Position numbers and translations under genes: made by a program. Below the pieces are notes generated by a model. The model saw only the letters and a list, made by a program, of their open reading frames with translations. It had not been told where the DNA came from and ran no database searches. Below are positions 1 to 8,638 of a stretch of DNA of 52,698 nt, in pieces. Source of the DNA: an uncultured Clostridia bacterium (GTDB lineage Bacteria > Bacillota > Clostridia > Oscillospirales > Acutalibacteraceae); assembly GCA_944380775.1 (NCBI GenBank), contig CALWIP010000018.1, positions 1 to 52,698 on the forward strand, read 5' to 3'. Position 1 is the stretch's first letter, and every line of letters begins with the position of its first letter.

Positions 1-1652
1 TCGCGGAGCCAGACGCGCGTCGGCACGGGGAACCCGAGCTTCTTCTTCTGGGCGGTGGCCTCCGGCAGGCGGCGCAGGGCGGCCTGCCGCATGGCGTACT
101 TCGTATTTTTGCGGTTCACGCGCAGGCGCTTCGGGATGCGCGCCGCCACGCGGAACACTTCCTTGTCCAGGAACGGCACGCGCAGTTCCAACGAATTCGC
201 CATGCTCATGCGGTCCGCCTTGAGCAGGATGTCGCCGACCATCCATAAATTGATGTCGAGGTATTGCATCCGCGTCACGTCGTCGAGGTCCGCCACGCGG
301 CTGTAATACGGCTTGGTCATCTCCTGCGGGCGCGCCGCGAGCGACGGGTTCTTCAAAATGCGCCGTTTGTCCTCGTAGCTGAACATCTTCGCGTTGCCGA
401 TGAAACTCTCGTTTGTCGGCAGCTCGCCGCGCGTGATGAACCCCTGGCCCTTAAAGCTGCGCGGCACGCGCTGCACCAGCCGGCGCAGCCAGGTGCGCAG
501 GCCCTGCGGCAGCTTGTGGTAGAGCCGGAACACGTCCGGCTCGTTGTACACCGTGTACCCGCCGAACAGCTCGTCCGCGCCCTCGCCCGAAAGCACCACC
601 TTGACATACTCGCTCGCCAGCTTTGAGACGAAATAAAGCGCGATGCACGACGGGTCCGCCAGCGGCTGGTCCATGTGGTACTGCACCTTTCCGATGGCCC
701 CCCAGAATTCTTCCGACGGGATGATGCGGTAATGATGCTCCACGCCGATTTTCTCCGAAAGGCCCTTCGCCCAATCGACCTCGTTGTACCGCTCGCCGAA
801 ATCAAACCCGACGGTGAACGTCTTCTGCCCGGCAAAATACGTCGAGACATAGCTCGAATCCACGCCGCTCGAAAGGAAGCAGCCGACCTCCACGTCGCTG
901 ATCTTGTGCGCGTTCACCGAATCCTCAAAGACGCGCGCAATCGCGTCGACGGCCTCTTCCTCCGTCATCGATTCGTCCGGCGTAAACCGCGGCTCCCAGT
1001 AGCGCTGGGTCTCGATTTTCCCGTCCCGGTACCAGAGGTAATGCGCCGGGAGCAGGCAGTACACGCCCTCAAAAAACGTCTCCGGCGGCGGCGCGTATTG
1101 GAACGAGAGGTAGCGGTCCAGCGCGCGCGGGTTGAATTTCTTTTCAAACCCCGGGAATTCCAGCATGCTCTTGATCTCCGACGCGTAAAGGAAATGCCCG
1201 CCCTGCATAGAATAATGCACCGGCTTGATGCCGAAGAAATCCCGCGCCAAAAAGAGCGAACGGTCCGCCGTGTTCCAAATGGCGAAGCCGAACATCCCGC
1301 GCAGGCGGTTGAGCAGGCCCTCGCGCCATTCCTCAAAGCCGTGCACCAGCACCTCGGAATCCGTCTGGGTGGAAAAGCGGTGCCCCAGGCCCTGCAACTC
1401 GGCGCGCAGGTCCTTGTAATTGTAAATCTCGCCGTTGAACGTGAGGACCAGCGTGCGGTCCTCGTTGTAAATGGGCTGGTTGCCCGAATCCCCGACGTCG
1501 ATGATGCTCAGCCGCCGGAACCCCATCGCAATGCCGTCGCCGAGGTACTGCCCGCTGCTGTCCGGCCCGCGGTGGGTAATGCGGTCGCACATGCGCCGCA
1601 CGACGCCGTCCCGGTCCAGGACTTCGCCGGTAAACCCGCAAATTCCACACAT
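1..1652 (-). CDS. asnB: Asparagine synthetase B, glutamine-hydrolysing (3' end cut by window edge)
   Basis: Makes asparagine from aspartate, glutamine and ATP in the cytoplasm. The protein begins MCGICGFTG, so Cys2 is the N-terminal nucleophile of the class II glutamine amidotransferase domain (about residues 1-200). The synthetase domain follows, with the ATP-pyrophosphatase loop FLSSGVDSS and later LSGEGADELFGGY. About 550 codons are present; the family usually has 600-630, so only the C-terminal tail is missing at the left edge. The start is fixed by the obligatory Met-Cys pair and by a GGGGAGATCAAC ribosome-binding site. It is the last visible gene of a run with the CpXC protein, mnmA and a Cys-rich protein, 34 bases after the CpXC gene. 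Confidence 0.95.
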   Translation of the reverse strand, partial: MCGICGFTGEVLDRDGVVRRMCDRITHRGPDSSGQYLGDGIAMGFRRLSIIDVGDSGNQPIYNEDRTLVLTFNGEIYNYKDLRAELQGLGHRFSTQTDSEVLVHGFEEWREGLLNRLRGMFGFAIWNTADRSLFLARDFFGIKPVHYSMQGGHFLYASEIKSMLEFPGFEKKFNPRALDRYLSFQYAPPPETFFEGVYCLLPAHYLWYRDGKIETQRYWEPRFTPDESMTEEEAVDAIARVFEDSVNAHKISDVEVGCFLSSGVDSSYVSTYFAGQKTFTVGFDFGERYNEVDWAKGLSEKIGVEHHYRIIPSEEFWGAIGKVQYHMDQPLADPSCIALYFVSKLASEYVKVVLSGEGADELFGGYTVYNEPDVFRLYHKLPQGLRTWLRRLVQRVPRSFKGQGFITRGELPTNESFIGNAKMFSYEDKRRILKNPSLAARPQEMTKPYYSRVADLDDVTRMQYLDINLWMVGDILLKADRMSMANSLELRVPFLDKEVFRVAARIPKRLRVNRKNTKYAMRQAALRRLPEATAQKKKLGFPVPTRVWLR

Positions 1653-1686
1653 GTTGATCTCCCCTGTTTTCGCTTTTTTCCCGCGC

Positions 1687-2337
1687 TCATCCCGCGCTTT
1701 GATACTCCTCCAGCAGCTGCGCCGCCAGCCGGGCGTCCACCGTGTCGAAGCCGGGGCCGTCCTGGTAGCCGAGGTCCTGCAAAATCTCCAGCGCGCGCCA
1801 GTAGGCGTCTAGGCTGGTGCCGCGCCGCACGGGGCCTTCCACGCCCTCCGGGAAGAACGCGCAGCCCAGGTAGCGCAGCCGCTGGCTTGCCGCCATAAAA
1901 TAGGATTCCCGCATGCGGCAGTGATATTTCTTCTCCAGGGTCTCGCGCAGCGCGAGCTTGACCAGCTCCACCGCCGTATCTTCGAGGCCCGCTTCAAAAA
2001 TCAGGATTTTTTCTTTGAGCTCCGCCGGGGTTTCCACGCGGCGTTTGCACACGGCGCGCAGCCCCGGGAACTGCCCGGCCACGGCGTCCAGGTCCTCGCC
2101 GCCGCCCGCCGGCGCTAAGTACACCATGAGGCCCTTGGGCCGGTCGTGGTAGAGCATGGGGTACAAAAGCCGGGTCTTCCCGCCGCAGGCGGGGCAGGTC
2201 CAGTCAAACAAGCTCTCTTCCAAAATCATGCGCCGCAGCTCCGGGTTGGCGGCCGCAGAAACGCCCGTCCACAGCGGCGCGCGCGCGGTTGCCCCGCAGC
2301 GCGGGCAGCTCACCTCTTTGCTGATACAGGTCGACAT
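1687..2337 (-). CDS. CpXC-domain protein
   Basis: A 216-residue cytoplasmic protein of unknown function with an N-terminal zinc-ribbon-like fold. Two Cys-Pro-x-Cys pairs are visible, CPRCG near residue 11 and CPACGG near residue 49, which is the signature of the CpXC domain family. The rest is mixed alpha/beta with no catalytic motif I recognise. It starts 6 bases after the mnmA stop, and its ribosome-binding site (AAGGAGGGTGA) overlaps the end of mnmA, so co-translation with mnmA is likely. A role with the tRNA-thiolation enzyme is possible from context only. Metal binding is inferred from the cysteines. Confidence 0.8.
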   Translation of the reverse strand: MSTCISKEVSCPRCGATARAPLWTGVSAAANPELRRMILEESLFDWTCPACGGKTRLLYPMLYHDRPKGLMVYLAPAGGGEDLDAVAGQFPGLRAVCKRRVETPAELKEKILIFEAGLEDTAVELVKLALRETLEKKYHCRMRESYFMAASQRLRYLGCAFFPEGVEGPVRRGTSLDAYWRALEILQDLGYQDGPGFDTVDARLAAQLLEEYQSAG

Positions 2338-2343
2338 GCCCGT

Positions 2344-3381
2344 TCACCCTCCTTCTGCTATGACGCCGCCGCCCACCAGCCGCTCCCCTTCGTAAAACAC
2401 GGCGGCCTGGCCGGGCGTGACGGCCCGCTGCGGCGCGTCGAACTGTACGCGCCATTCGCCGGGCGCTTCCCCGGCGGAAACCCACGCCGGCGCCGGCGCC
2501 GCCCGGTAACGCAGCTGCGCGAGCACCCGGCGGGGCCGCTGCGGCGCGCGGCCGTCGCTCCACACCGTTTGCCGCACGGTGAGCGCGCTGCGGTACTGGC
2601 TGCCCTCCGGCCCGACGGCGACGCGGTTGCGCTCCGGGTCCAGGCGCACCACGTAGAGCGGCTCCCCGGCGGCGAGGCCCAGGCCCTTGCGCTGCCCCAC
2701 GGTGTAATACGGCAGGCCGCGGTGCCGCCCGAGCACCCGCCCGTCCGGCCCGACGATGTCCCCCGGCTGCGGCTCGCGGCCGGTGTAGGCGCGCAAAAAC
2801 GCCCCGTAGTCGCCGTCCGGCACAAAGCAGATGTCCTGGCTGTCCGGCTTGTGGGCGACGGGCAGGCCGGCCTCCTCCGCCAGGCGGCGCACTTCGGCTT
2901 TTTCCAGGCCGCCCAGCGGGAAGCGCACGCGGCGCAGGCGGTCCTGCTCCAGCGCGTAGAGCGCGTAGCTCTGGTCCTTGCCGCCGGGCGCGCGCCGCAG
3001 GTAGCAAAAGCCGCCTTCCCACTCTGTGCGCACATAGTGGCCCGTGGCCGTCCACTCGCAGCCGAGCCGGTCCGCCTCGTCCATCATCGCGCCGAATTTC
3101 AGCGCGCGGTTGCACAGCAGGCACGGGTTCGGCGTGCGCCCCGCCTCATATTCGCGGCAAAACGGGTCCATTACCGCGCGGCGGAACAAATCTGAAAAAT
3201 CCAGCACATGGAATTCGATGCCGAGCGCCTGCGCGACGCGGCGGGCGTCTTCCTCCCCGGAAGGCCCCGGGCCGAGCCGCAGATAAACGCCCACCACGCG
3301 CAGGCCTTCCCTTTGGAGCAGCAGCGCGGCGGCGGAACTGTCTACGCCGCCGCTCATGCCCACCAAAACGGACGGGCTCAC
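2344..3381 (-). CDS. mnmA: tRNA-specific 2-thiouridylase MnmA
   Basis: Thiolates U34 of Lys, Glu and Gln tRNAs, using ATP and a sulfur relay. The 345-residue protein has the PP-loop SGGVDSS at residues 10-16, the PNPCLLCN segment with Cys90, and SQDICFVPDG with Cys185; these match the two catalytic cysteines of the family. Length is slightly below the usual 350-370. The start is a GTG whose last two bases begin the TGA stop of the upstream gene (GTGA overlap), which indicates translational coupling. The CpXC gene follows after 6 bases. Confidence 0.95.
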   Translation of the reverse strand: MSPSVLVGMSGGVDSSAAALLLQREGLRVVGVYLRLGPGPSGEEDARRVAQALGIEFHVLDFSDLFRRAVMDPFCREYEAGRTPNPCLLCNRALKFGAMMDEADRLGCEWTATGHYVRTEWEGGFCYLRRAPGGKDQSYALYALEQDRLRRVRFPLGGLEKAEVRRLAEEAGLPVAHKPDSQDICFVPDGDYGAFLRAYTGREPQPGDIVGPDGRVLGRHRGLPYYTVGQRKGLGLAAGEPLYVVRLDPERNRVAVGPEGSQYRSALTVRQTVWSDGRAPQRPRRVLAQLRYRAAPAPAWVSAGEAPGEWRVQFDAPQRAVTPGQAAVFYEGERLVGGGVIAEGG

Positions 3382-3953
3382 GCCCCGCCGCGGGCCGCGC
3401 CCGCCTCTTCCGCGGCCGGAAGATGTTCACCGCCCGGGGTTTCCGAATCCGAAGGGGTTTCTTCCCCGAACTCCCCAAAGCCGCAGCCGTTCAGAGCGCT
3501 CGGGTTGATTTCCTCCAGGTCCGGCTCTTCCGGCGCGCGCGGGGGTTCCTCGTCCGCCGGCACGGCGGCCCCGCTCGGAGCGGCGGACCCGCCCTCGCAC
3601 ACCTCGCAGGAGGCGGCCTCGCCGCAGCCCTCGCAGTCGCCGGCGCAGCGGGAGAAGCACTGGAAGTCCCCTTCGTCCTCAAGGCCGCTGAGCAGCTCGA
3701 GCTTGGCGACGGCGCGGGAAATGCGTTCCGTCGCGCGGGCGACCTCGCGGAACAGTTCTTCCGCGCCTTCGGGCGCGGTTTCGCAGTGCCGGTAGTAGTA
3801 TTTGCCCAGCGCGAGGTACGCGCGGGCGCGCTTTTGTTCCTCATTGCGGATGACAATGCGGATGCGGTTGCGCAGGGCGGCGCGGTGGTTGCGCTCCATC
3901 AGGGAGCCGACGCCCCCGGCGACGGCCCCGGCGAATTGTTCCAGCCACTTCAT
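3378..3953 (-). CDS. Hypothetical acidic Cys-rich protein upstream of mnmA
   Basis: A 191-residue protein that I do not recognise. The N-terminal 90 residues are helical and basic (a glycine-rich start MKWLEQFAGAVAGG, then an Arg/Lys-rich segment). The middle holds a six-cysteine cluster spaced C-x3-C-x3-C-x2-C-x5-C-x2-C near residues 102-122. The C-terminal third is acidic, Pro/Glu-rich and probably disordered. Start: the ATG at 3953 follows AAGGAGGAGAACGAG; an upstream in-frame ATG lacks such a site. The stop overlaps the mnmA GTG. A metal-binding or sulfur-handling helper for MnmA is conceivable, on context alone. Confidence 0.7.
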   Translation of the reverse strand: MKWLEQFAGAVAGGVGSLMERNHRAALRNRIRIVIRNEEQKRARAYLALGKYYYRHCETAPEGAEELFREVARATERISRAVAKLELLSGLEDEGDFQCFSRCAGDCEGCGEAASCEVCEGGSAAPSGAAVPADEEPPRAPEEPDLEEINPSALNGCGFGEFGEETPSDSETPGGEHLPAAEEAGAARGGA

Positions 3954-3999
3954 CTCGTTCTCCTCCTTACAACGGCCCGGCGGGCCGGGCGTTTTTTCC

Positions 4000-4028
4000 A
4001 TTATACAACGTCCCGCTCAGAAAGTCCA
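4000..4028 (-). promoter_or_regulatory. Predicted SigA promoter inside the nadE 3' end
   Basis: TGGACT, 17 bases, TATAAT on the minus strand. The -10 is a perfect match and the -35 matches four of six. It lies across the nadE stop region and points at the Cys-rich protein, mnmA, CpXC, asnB run, about 47 bases before the first start codon. Confidence 0.55.
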
Positions 4029-5900
4029 CGCCGCGGGGCTCGCGTCGCTGGGCATGCGCCAGTCGCCGCGCGGCGAGAGCGTCACGCTGCCCACCTTCGG
4101 GCCGTCCGGCAGGCAGGAGCGCTTGAACTGCTGCGCGAAGAAGCGGCGGCAGAACACGCCGAGCCATTTGCGGATTTCTTCCTCCGGGTAGCGGCCCTCG
4201 AACGAGCGCAGCGCCATGCGCAGCACCTTTTCCGGCGTGAAGCCGAAGCGGACGAGGTAATATAAGAAGTAATCGTGCAGCTCATAGGGGCCGACAAGGT
4301 CCTCGGTCTTCTGCGAAATGACGCCGTCCACGGGCGGCAGCAATTCAGGGCTGACGGGCGTGTCCAGGATATCCCGCAGGATGTGCGCGAGGCCCTCGGG
4401 ACTTTTGCCCGCCGCGTAGGCGACGAGGTGGCGCACCAGGGTCTTCGGCACCGACGCGTTCACGCCGTACATCGACATGTGGTCGCCGTTGTACGTCGCC
4501 CAGCCGAGCGCCAGCTCCGAGAGGTCCCCCGTGCCGATGACGAGGCCGCCCGACTGGTTGGCGAGGTCCATGAGCACCTGGGTGCGCTCGCGCGCCTGCG
4601 CGTTCTCGTAGGTGACGTCGCGGCGCTCCGGGTCCTGGCCGATGTCGCGGAAATGCACCGTCACCGCCTCGCCGATGGGGATTTCGCGGAAAGAAACGCC
4701 CAATTCGCGCGCCAGGCCGGCGGCGTTGTTTTTCGTGCGGCTCGTGGTGCCGAAGCCCGGCATGGAGACGGCGGTAACGCCCGCCGGGTCGAGGCCCAGC
4801 AGATGGAACGCGCGCACCGTGACGAGCAGCGCCAGGGTGGAATCCAGGCCGCCGGAGAGGCCGACCACCGCGCGGCGCACGCCGGTGTGGCGCAGGCGCG
4901 TGGCCAGGCCGTTCGCTTGCAGCGCGAGGATGGTCTCGCACCGGCGGGCGAGGCCGCCGCGGTCTTCCGGGACAAACGGCATGGGCGGGAACACCCGCTC
5001 GAGCGCCAGTTCCCGCGCCGGCAGGCGGAACCACACGCGCTCGCCGCCCGGCAGGCCGCGCCAGGTGGTGGTGCGGCGGCGCTCCTGAACCAGGCGCTGC
5101 AAATCCACGTCGGCGCAGAGCAGGCCGGTGGTGAACGGCTCGGCTTCGGCGAGCACGGCCCCGTTTTCACAGATGAGGTTCTGCCCGCTGAACACCAGGT
5201 CCGTGGAGGATTCGCCCTCGCCGGCGTCGGCGTAGGCGTAGGCCGCGAGCAGCCGCGCGGACTGCCCGCTCACCAGCGCGCGGCGGTACTCCGCTTTGCC
5301 GACCACCTCGTCGCTCGCGGAGGGGTTGAGCAACACGGTCGCGCCCTGGCGCGCCAGGACGGCCGACGGCGGCTCCGCCACCCAAAGGTCCTCGCAGATT
5401 TCAATGCCGAGGCAGAGCTCCGGCATGGTTTCGCAGCAGAACAGCAAATCGCGCGCGAGCACGCAGCGCTGCCCGCAGAGCGTGATCTCCTCGCGCTCCG
5501 GGCAGGGCGCGAACTGGCGCGCCTCGTAAAACTCCGCGTAGTTCGGGAGGTTCTGCTTGGCGGTGACGCCCAAAATCTTCCCGTCGAGCAGCGCCGCCGC
5601 GGCGTTGTACACGCCGCCGCCGCGCGCCAGCGGGAACCCGACCACCGCCACCAGCGGCAGGCCGGCCGTGCCGCGCAGGATCTTCCCCAGGGCCTCTTCC
5701 GCCGCCCGCTGGAGCGGCACGGTCAAAAACAGGTCGCCGCAGGTGTAGCCGGTGACGCAGAGCTCCGGGAATACCACGGCCCCCGCGCCGCGCGCCGCGG
5801 CCTCTTCCAACAGCGCAAGGATGCGGTCCGCGTTGCCCGCGCAGTCGCCCGGGCGCACCGCCGGCGTCGCCGCAGCCAGCCTGAAAAATCCGTCTTTCAT
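4017..5900 (-). CDS. nadE: Glutamine-dependent NAD+ synthetase
   Basis: Converts deamido-NAD (nicotinic acid adenine dinucleotide) to NAD+, using glutamine-derived ammonia and ATP. The 627-residue protein has two domains. The nitrilase-type glutaminase domain (about 1-270) shows the Glu-Lys-Cys triad at FPELCVTGY (Glu46), TAKQNLPNY (Lys115) and IEICEDLW (Cys169). The synthetase domain (about 325-600) shows the PP-loop GLSGGLDST at 348-356. Length fits the bacterial two-domain form. I chose the ATG at 5900 because AGAGGAGGCAAATCGC precedes it; a longer in-frame start adds 14 residues without support. A separate promoter precedes it, and another lies inside its 3' end for the next genes. Confidence 0.95.
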   Translation of the reverse strand: MKDGFFRLAAATPAVRPGDCAGNADRILALLEEAAARGAGAVVFPELCVTGYTCGDLFLTVPLQRAAEEALGKILRGTAGLPLVAVVGFPLARGGGVYNAAAALLDGKILGVTAKQNLPNYAEFYEARQFAPCPEREEITLCGQRCVLARDLLFCCETMPELCLGIEICEDLWVAEPPSAVLARQGATVLLNPSASDEVVGKAEYRRALVSGQSARLLAAYAYADAGEGESSTDLVFSGQNLICENGAVLAEAEPFTTGLLCADVDLQRLVQERRRTTTWRGLPGGERVWFRLPARELALERVFPPMPFVPEDRGGLARRCETILALQANGLATRLRHTGVRRAVVGLSGGLDSTLALLVTVRAFHLLGLDPAGVTAVSMPGFGTTSRTKNNAAGLARELGVSFREIPIGEAVTVHFRDIGQDPERRDVTYENAQARERTQVLMDLANQSGGLVIGTGDLSELALGWATYNGDHMSMYGVNASVPKTLVRHLVAYAAGKSPEGLAHILRDILDTPVSPELLPPVDGVISQKTEDLVGPYELHDYFLYYLVRFGFTPEKVLRMALRSFEGRYPEEEIRKWLGVFCRRFFAQQFKRSCLPDGPKVGSVTLSPRGDWRMPSDASPAAWTF

Positions 5901-5959
5901 GCGATTTGCCTCCTCTGTCCCGCCCCGTCCGGTCCGGAACACGATCTTTTTATGGTATC

Positions 5960-5968
5960 ATTGTACCA
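5960..5968 (-). promoter_or_regulatory. Extended -10 promoter for nadE
   Basis: TGGTACAAT on the minus strand, an extended -10 (TGn plus TACAAT) about 60 bases before the nadE start. No good -35 at 17 bases, as expected for this promoter type. The surrounding 60 bases are AT-rich, unlike the rest of the window. Confidence 0.45.
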
Positions 5969-6061
5969 TCATCATTCCATCTCAAATCATCATATTGTAA
6001 ATAAGAAAAAATAAAAATAAAAAATCCCGGCCTGCCGTTCCCCTGCGTGGCGCAAAGGGAC

Positions 6062-6103
6062 GAAAAATAAAAAAAACGGTCCCCGGCGTTCCCGGGCGGG
6101 GAC
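6062..6103 (-). terminator. Intrinsic terminator after the GT2 gene
   Basis: Minus strand: stem GTCCCCG / CGGGGAC around a GC-rich loop, followed by a run of eight T and further T-rich sequence. It closes the flippase-glycosyltransferase unit. Confidence 0.7.
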
Positions 6104-6111
6104 GCCGGAGA

Positions 6112-7131
6112 TCAGCGGTACTTCAATTCTTTTAATTTTTGCGGCGTCGAGACGACGTCGGGCAGTTCGCCGTAGAGCTGGCGCATGGGGGTGAATTCGT
6201 CGCCGGCGTAGTACCAGGCGGCCTCCCACACGCTGCGGAGGTTCTGGGCGCAGCCGCGGGGGGTGCGCTTGCGCAGGTGCATTTTCAGGACATAGTAGGC
6301 GCAGCAGAAGCCGGTTTTGCGGCAGAGGGCGCGGAACGGGCCGCGGTACTGCTCGAAGGCGCCGGCGCTTTCGAGGTTCATGCGCACGGTGACGGTGGCG
6401 CGGATGAAGTCGTTGATTTTGGACGCGTTGATGGAGCCGAGCGTGCTGGTGCCGCGCTGGGTGTAGTAATAGAGCGCCTTGTTGAGCACGACGACGCGGT
6501 TGGCGTGGGCAAAGACGCGGCTCATGGTGGCGATGTCCTCAAAGGCCATGGTGGGGAAAGTGATGTCGAAATCGGTAAACAGGCGGCGGCGGTAGAGCTT
6601 GTTCCACACGAGGTTTTGGATCTGCGTGTCGCGGAGCAGCTTTTCCATGGCGCCGCCGTGGTCGAAGACGCCTTCGCAGCGGAACGGGTATTTGTACAGG
6701 ACGTCCGTTTCGATAAAATGGTAATAATAATAGCAGCAGGAAATGTCGGCGCCGGTTTCATAGGCGGCGCGGTAGAGTTCCTCGAGGAAATAGGGGGAGA
6801 GGGTGTCGTCGCTGTCGACGAATCCGAGGTATTCGCCGCGGGCGGCGAGCATGCCGGTGTTGCGCGCGGCGGACATGCCGGCGTTTTCCTGGTGGATGAC
6901 GCGCAAAAACGGCAGGCGCCCCGCGTACTCCTGCAGGATTTCGCCGCAGCGGTCCGTGGAGCCGTCGTCGACGGCGATGGCTTCGAAATCGCGGAAGGTC
7001 TGGGCCGCCAGCGAATCGAGGCAGGCGGGCAGGAACCGTTCCACGTTATAGACCGGGAGGATGAGGCTGATGCGCGGGTGCGCCGGGTCTATGGGGTGTT
7101 TTTTCCAATTTTTCGGGCGATACCGGCTCAA
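6112..7131 (-). CDS. GT2-family (GT-A fold) glycosyltransferase
   Basis: A 339-residue inverting glycosyltransferase that probably adds a sugar to a lipid carrier or surface polymer at the inner face of the membrane. Seen: ISLILPVYNVERFL near residue 21, DDGSTD near 56 (nucleotide binding), NAGMSAARN near 83, and the DSDD metal-binding motif near 107. The C-terminal third is basic and helical. The likely start is a TTG at 7131, preceded at 8 bases by a perfect AGGAGG; there is no ATG nearby. It follows the flippase-like gene by 29 bases, so the two are probably one transcript. Sugar and acceptor cannot be read from sequence. Confidence 0.85.
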   Translation of the reverse strand: MSRYRPKNWKKHPIDPAHPRISLILPVYNVERFLPACLDSLAAQTFRDFEAIAVDDGSTDRCGEILQEYAGRLPFLRVIHQENAGMSAARNTGMLAARGEYLGFVDSDDTLSPYFLEELYRAAYETGADISCCYYYYHFIETDVLYKYPFRCEGVFDHGGAMEKLLRDTQIQNLVWNKLYRRRLFTDFDITFPTMAFEDIATMSRVFAHANRVVVLNKALYYYTQRGTSTLGSINASKINDFIRATVTVRMNLESAGAFEQYRGPFRALCRKTGFCCAYYVLKMHLRKRTPRGCAQNLRSVWEAAWYYAGDEFTPMRQLYGELPDVVSTPQKLKELKYR

Positions 7132-7160
7132 GCGGAGGACCTCCTTTGGGGGGCGGGGGA

Positions 7161-8225
7161 TCAGGCCGCCTTCTGCGCGCCGTTTTTCTTCATGCGGCGG
7201 GTGATGCCGGAGAACGGCGCGGTGAGGAAGATGACGCCATAGTAGGTAATGGTGCGCCAGACCAGGATGGCGGATTTGATGGTTTCCTGCGAGAAGAAGA
7301 TGGAGAAGAACAGGTAGAACGTGCCTTCGCTGGCGACGGACGCGCCGGGCAGCGGGACCATGGACGAAACCATGGTGACAAAGCCCTGGGCGAAGACCAT
7401 ATCCACAGCGGAAGCGCCCTGCAAAAAGAACGCGCGGTAGACGAAATACGGCACCAAAAACAGCGAGGTCTGCTGCGCGAACGTGAGCGCGACGGTGACG
7501 GCGAGCAATTTTTTCTGCCGGAAGAGTTCCTGGTTGCTCTGGTGGAAATAATCGAGCTGGGTCATCCAGCCTTCGAGCGCGGATTCATAGTCCCGCAGCA
7601 GGCGGATTTTAAACAAGAAGCTGCAAAACCAGGTGAGGACTTTCTCCGTCACGGAGCGGCTGAACGAGAACAGCAGGATTAAGAAAATGACGGCGGCCTG
7701 GGTTAAGAACCCGATGATGGAGAGCGTGCCGACGGCGCCGCCGAGCGCGCCGGAAAAGAACGAGAACCGGAAAAGCAGCGCGACGGCGCTGTACACGACC
7801 AAGCACGACTGGTACACCAAAAACTTCTGCACGAGCGCGGACGTGGCGATGCCGGCGTCGACGCCCTGCTGCGCCATTAAATACACCTGCATGGGCTGGC
7901 CGCCGCTCTGGAACGGCGTGATGGCGCTGTAGAAATGCCCGACCATGCCGGATTTCATGGCGGCGCGCATGGGGTACCCTTTACACGACGCGCGCGTGAA
8001 CAGGTAGATGAGCCATGCGTCGAGGAACAAATCGCCGAGCATCCCGCCCACGGCGAGCGCCATGAACCCCCAATGGAACCCGTTTTCGCTGCTCTTGACA
8101 AGGTCGACGAGGCCGTCGTCTGAAAAACAGAAAAACGCCAGGAGGCCCAGCGCGATCACCAGGATCGACAGGTTAAAAATCAATTTCCCATTGATTTTCC
8201 TTTTCTTCTTCTCCAAGTTTTCCAA
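7161..8225 (-). CDS. Flippase-like membrane protein (LPG-synthase transmembrane / UPF0104 family)
   Basis: An integral membrane protein of about 354 residues with seven to eight hydrophobic segments, the fold seen in the membrane half of MprF and in YbhN/AglD-type proteins. The first segment is LIFNLSILVIALGLLAFF; the C-terminal part has the family-typical PLPGASVASEG loop. There is no soluble aminoacyl-transferase domain, so it is not a full MprF. The start is judged to be TTG at 8225, which follows AAAAAAGGAG. The frame stays open for 95 codons further upstream, but only through a dispersed repeat, so that extension is rejected. With the GT2 gene it may flip or export a glycolipid; this role is inferred. 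Confidence 0.8.
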   Translation of the reverse strand: MENLEKKKRKINGKLIFNLSILVIALGLLAFFCFSDDGLVDLVKSSENGFHWGFMALAVGGMLGDLFLDAWLIYLFTRASCKGYPMRAAMKSGMVGHFYSAITPFQSGGQPMQVYLMAQQGVDAGIATSALVQKFLVYQSCLVVYSAVALLFRFSFFSGALGGAVGTLSIIGFLTQAAVIFLILLFSFSRSVTEKVLTWFCSFLFKIRLLRDYESALEGWMTQLDYFHQSNQELFRQKKLLAVTVALTFAQQTSLFLVPYFVYRAFFLQGASAVDMVFAQGFVTMVSSMVPLPGASVASEGTFYLFFSIFFSQETIKSAILVWRTITYYGVIFLTAPFSGITRRMKKNGAQKAA

Positions 8226-8235
8226 TCTAAATTCT

Positions 8236-8590
8236 CCTTTTTTAGGCCGCGCATTGCGGCCTCCTGACGTCGGCCTCACATTTGCGCAGAACGGTTCTTG
8301 TAGCGCCCGCGAAACGTTCTGGTTGCGGAACACGAGGGTTTTCGTCCCGAGAAAGCACGGCGCTGGAAAGGGCGACGCACCGCCGCGCGCGTGTTGCCGC
8401 TTGGGGTTCCTCGCAGAGCGCGCGATGAGGAAAGGGCCGCTCCCGTGGGGCGGCGCCCTTTCCTCCCAGCTGTTTTCCCGCACCGGGCACCCAGGCCGCG
8501 TGTTGCGCAACCGGTTGGGCCGCGGGCGGAAACAGAACCGTTTTCCAGCGCGGTGAGGCCGTCAGGCCGCGATGCGCGGCATAAAAACAG
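8236..8590. repeat. Intergenic mosaic repeat, locus A (two units facing each other)
   Basis: This fills the 413-base gap between vanW and the flippase gene. A minus-oriented unit (about 8236-8330) ends at the flippase ribosome-binding site. A plus-oriented unit (about 8486-8575) ends in GATGCGCGGCATAAAAAC next to the vanW stop. They form a long inverted repeat around about 150 bases of unrelated GC-rich sequence. Diagnostic pieces include GAACCGTTTT (or a variant), GGCCGACGTCAGGAGGCCG and the A-rich end. Confidence 0.75.
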
Positions 8591-8638
8591 ACGGGGAAAG
8601 GGAGGGATTTTCTTCAAACAGGCGCGCCGTTCATCGCA

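Noticed and set aside
8236..8590. Insertion sequence
   Set aside because: The facing units look like terminal inverted repeats, but the ~150 bases between them encode no transposase, and no target-site duplication is evident.
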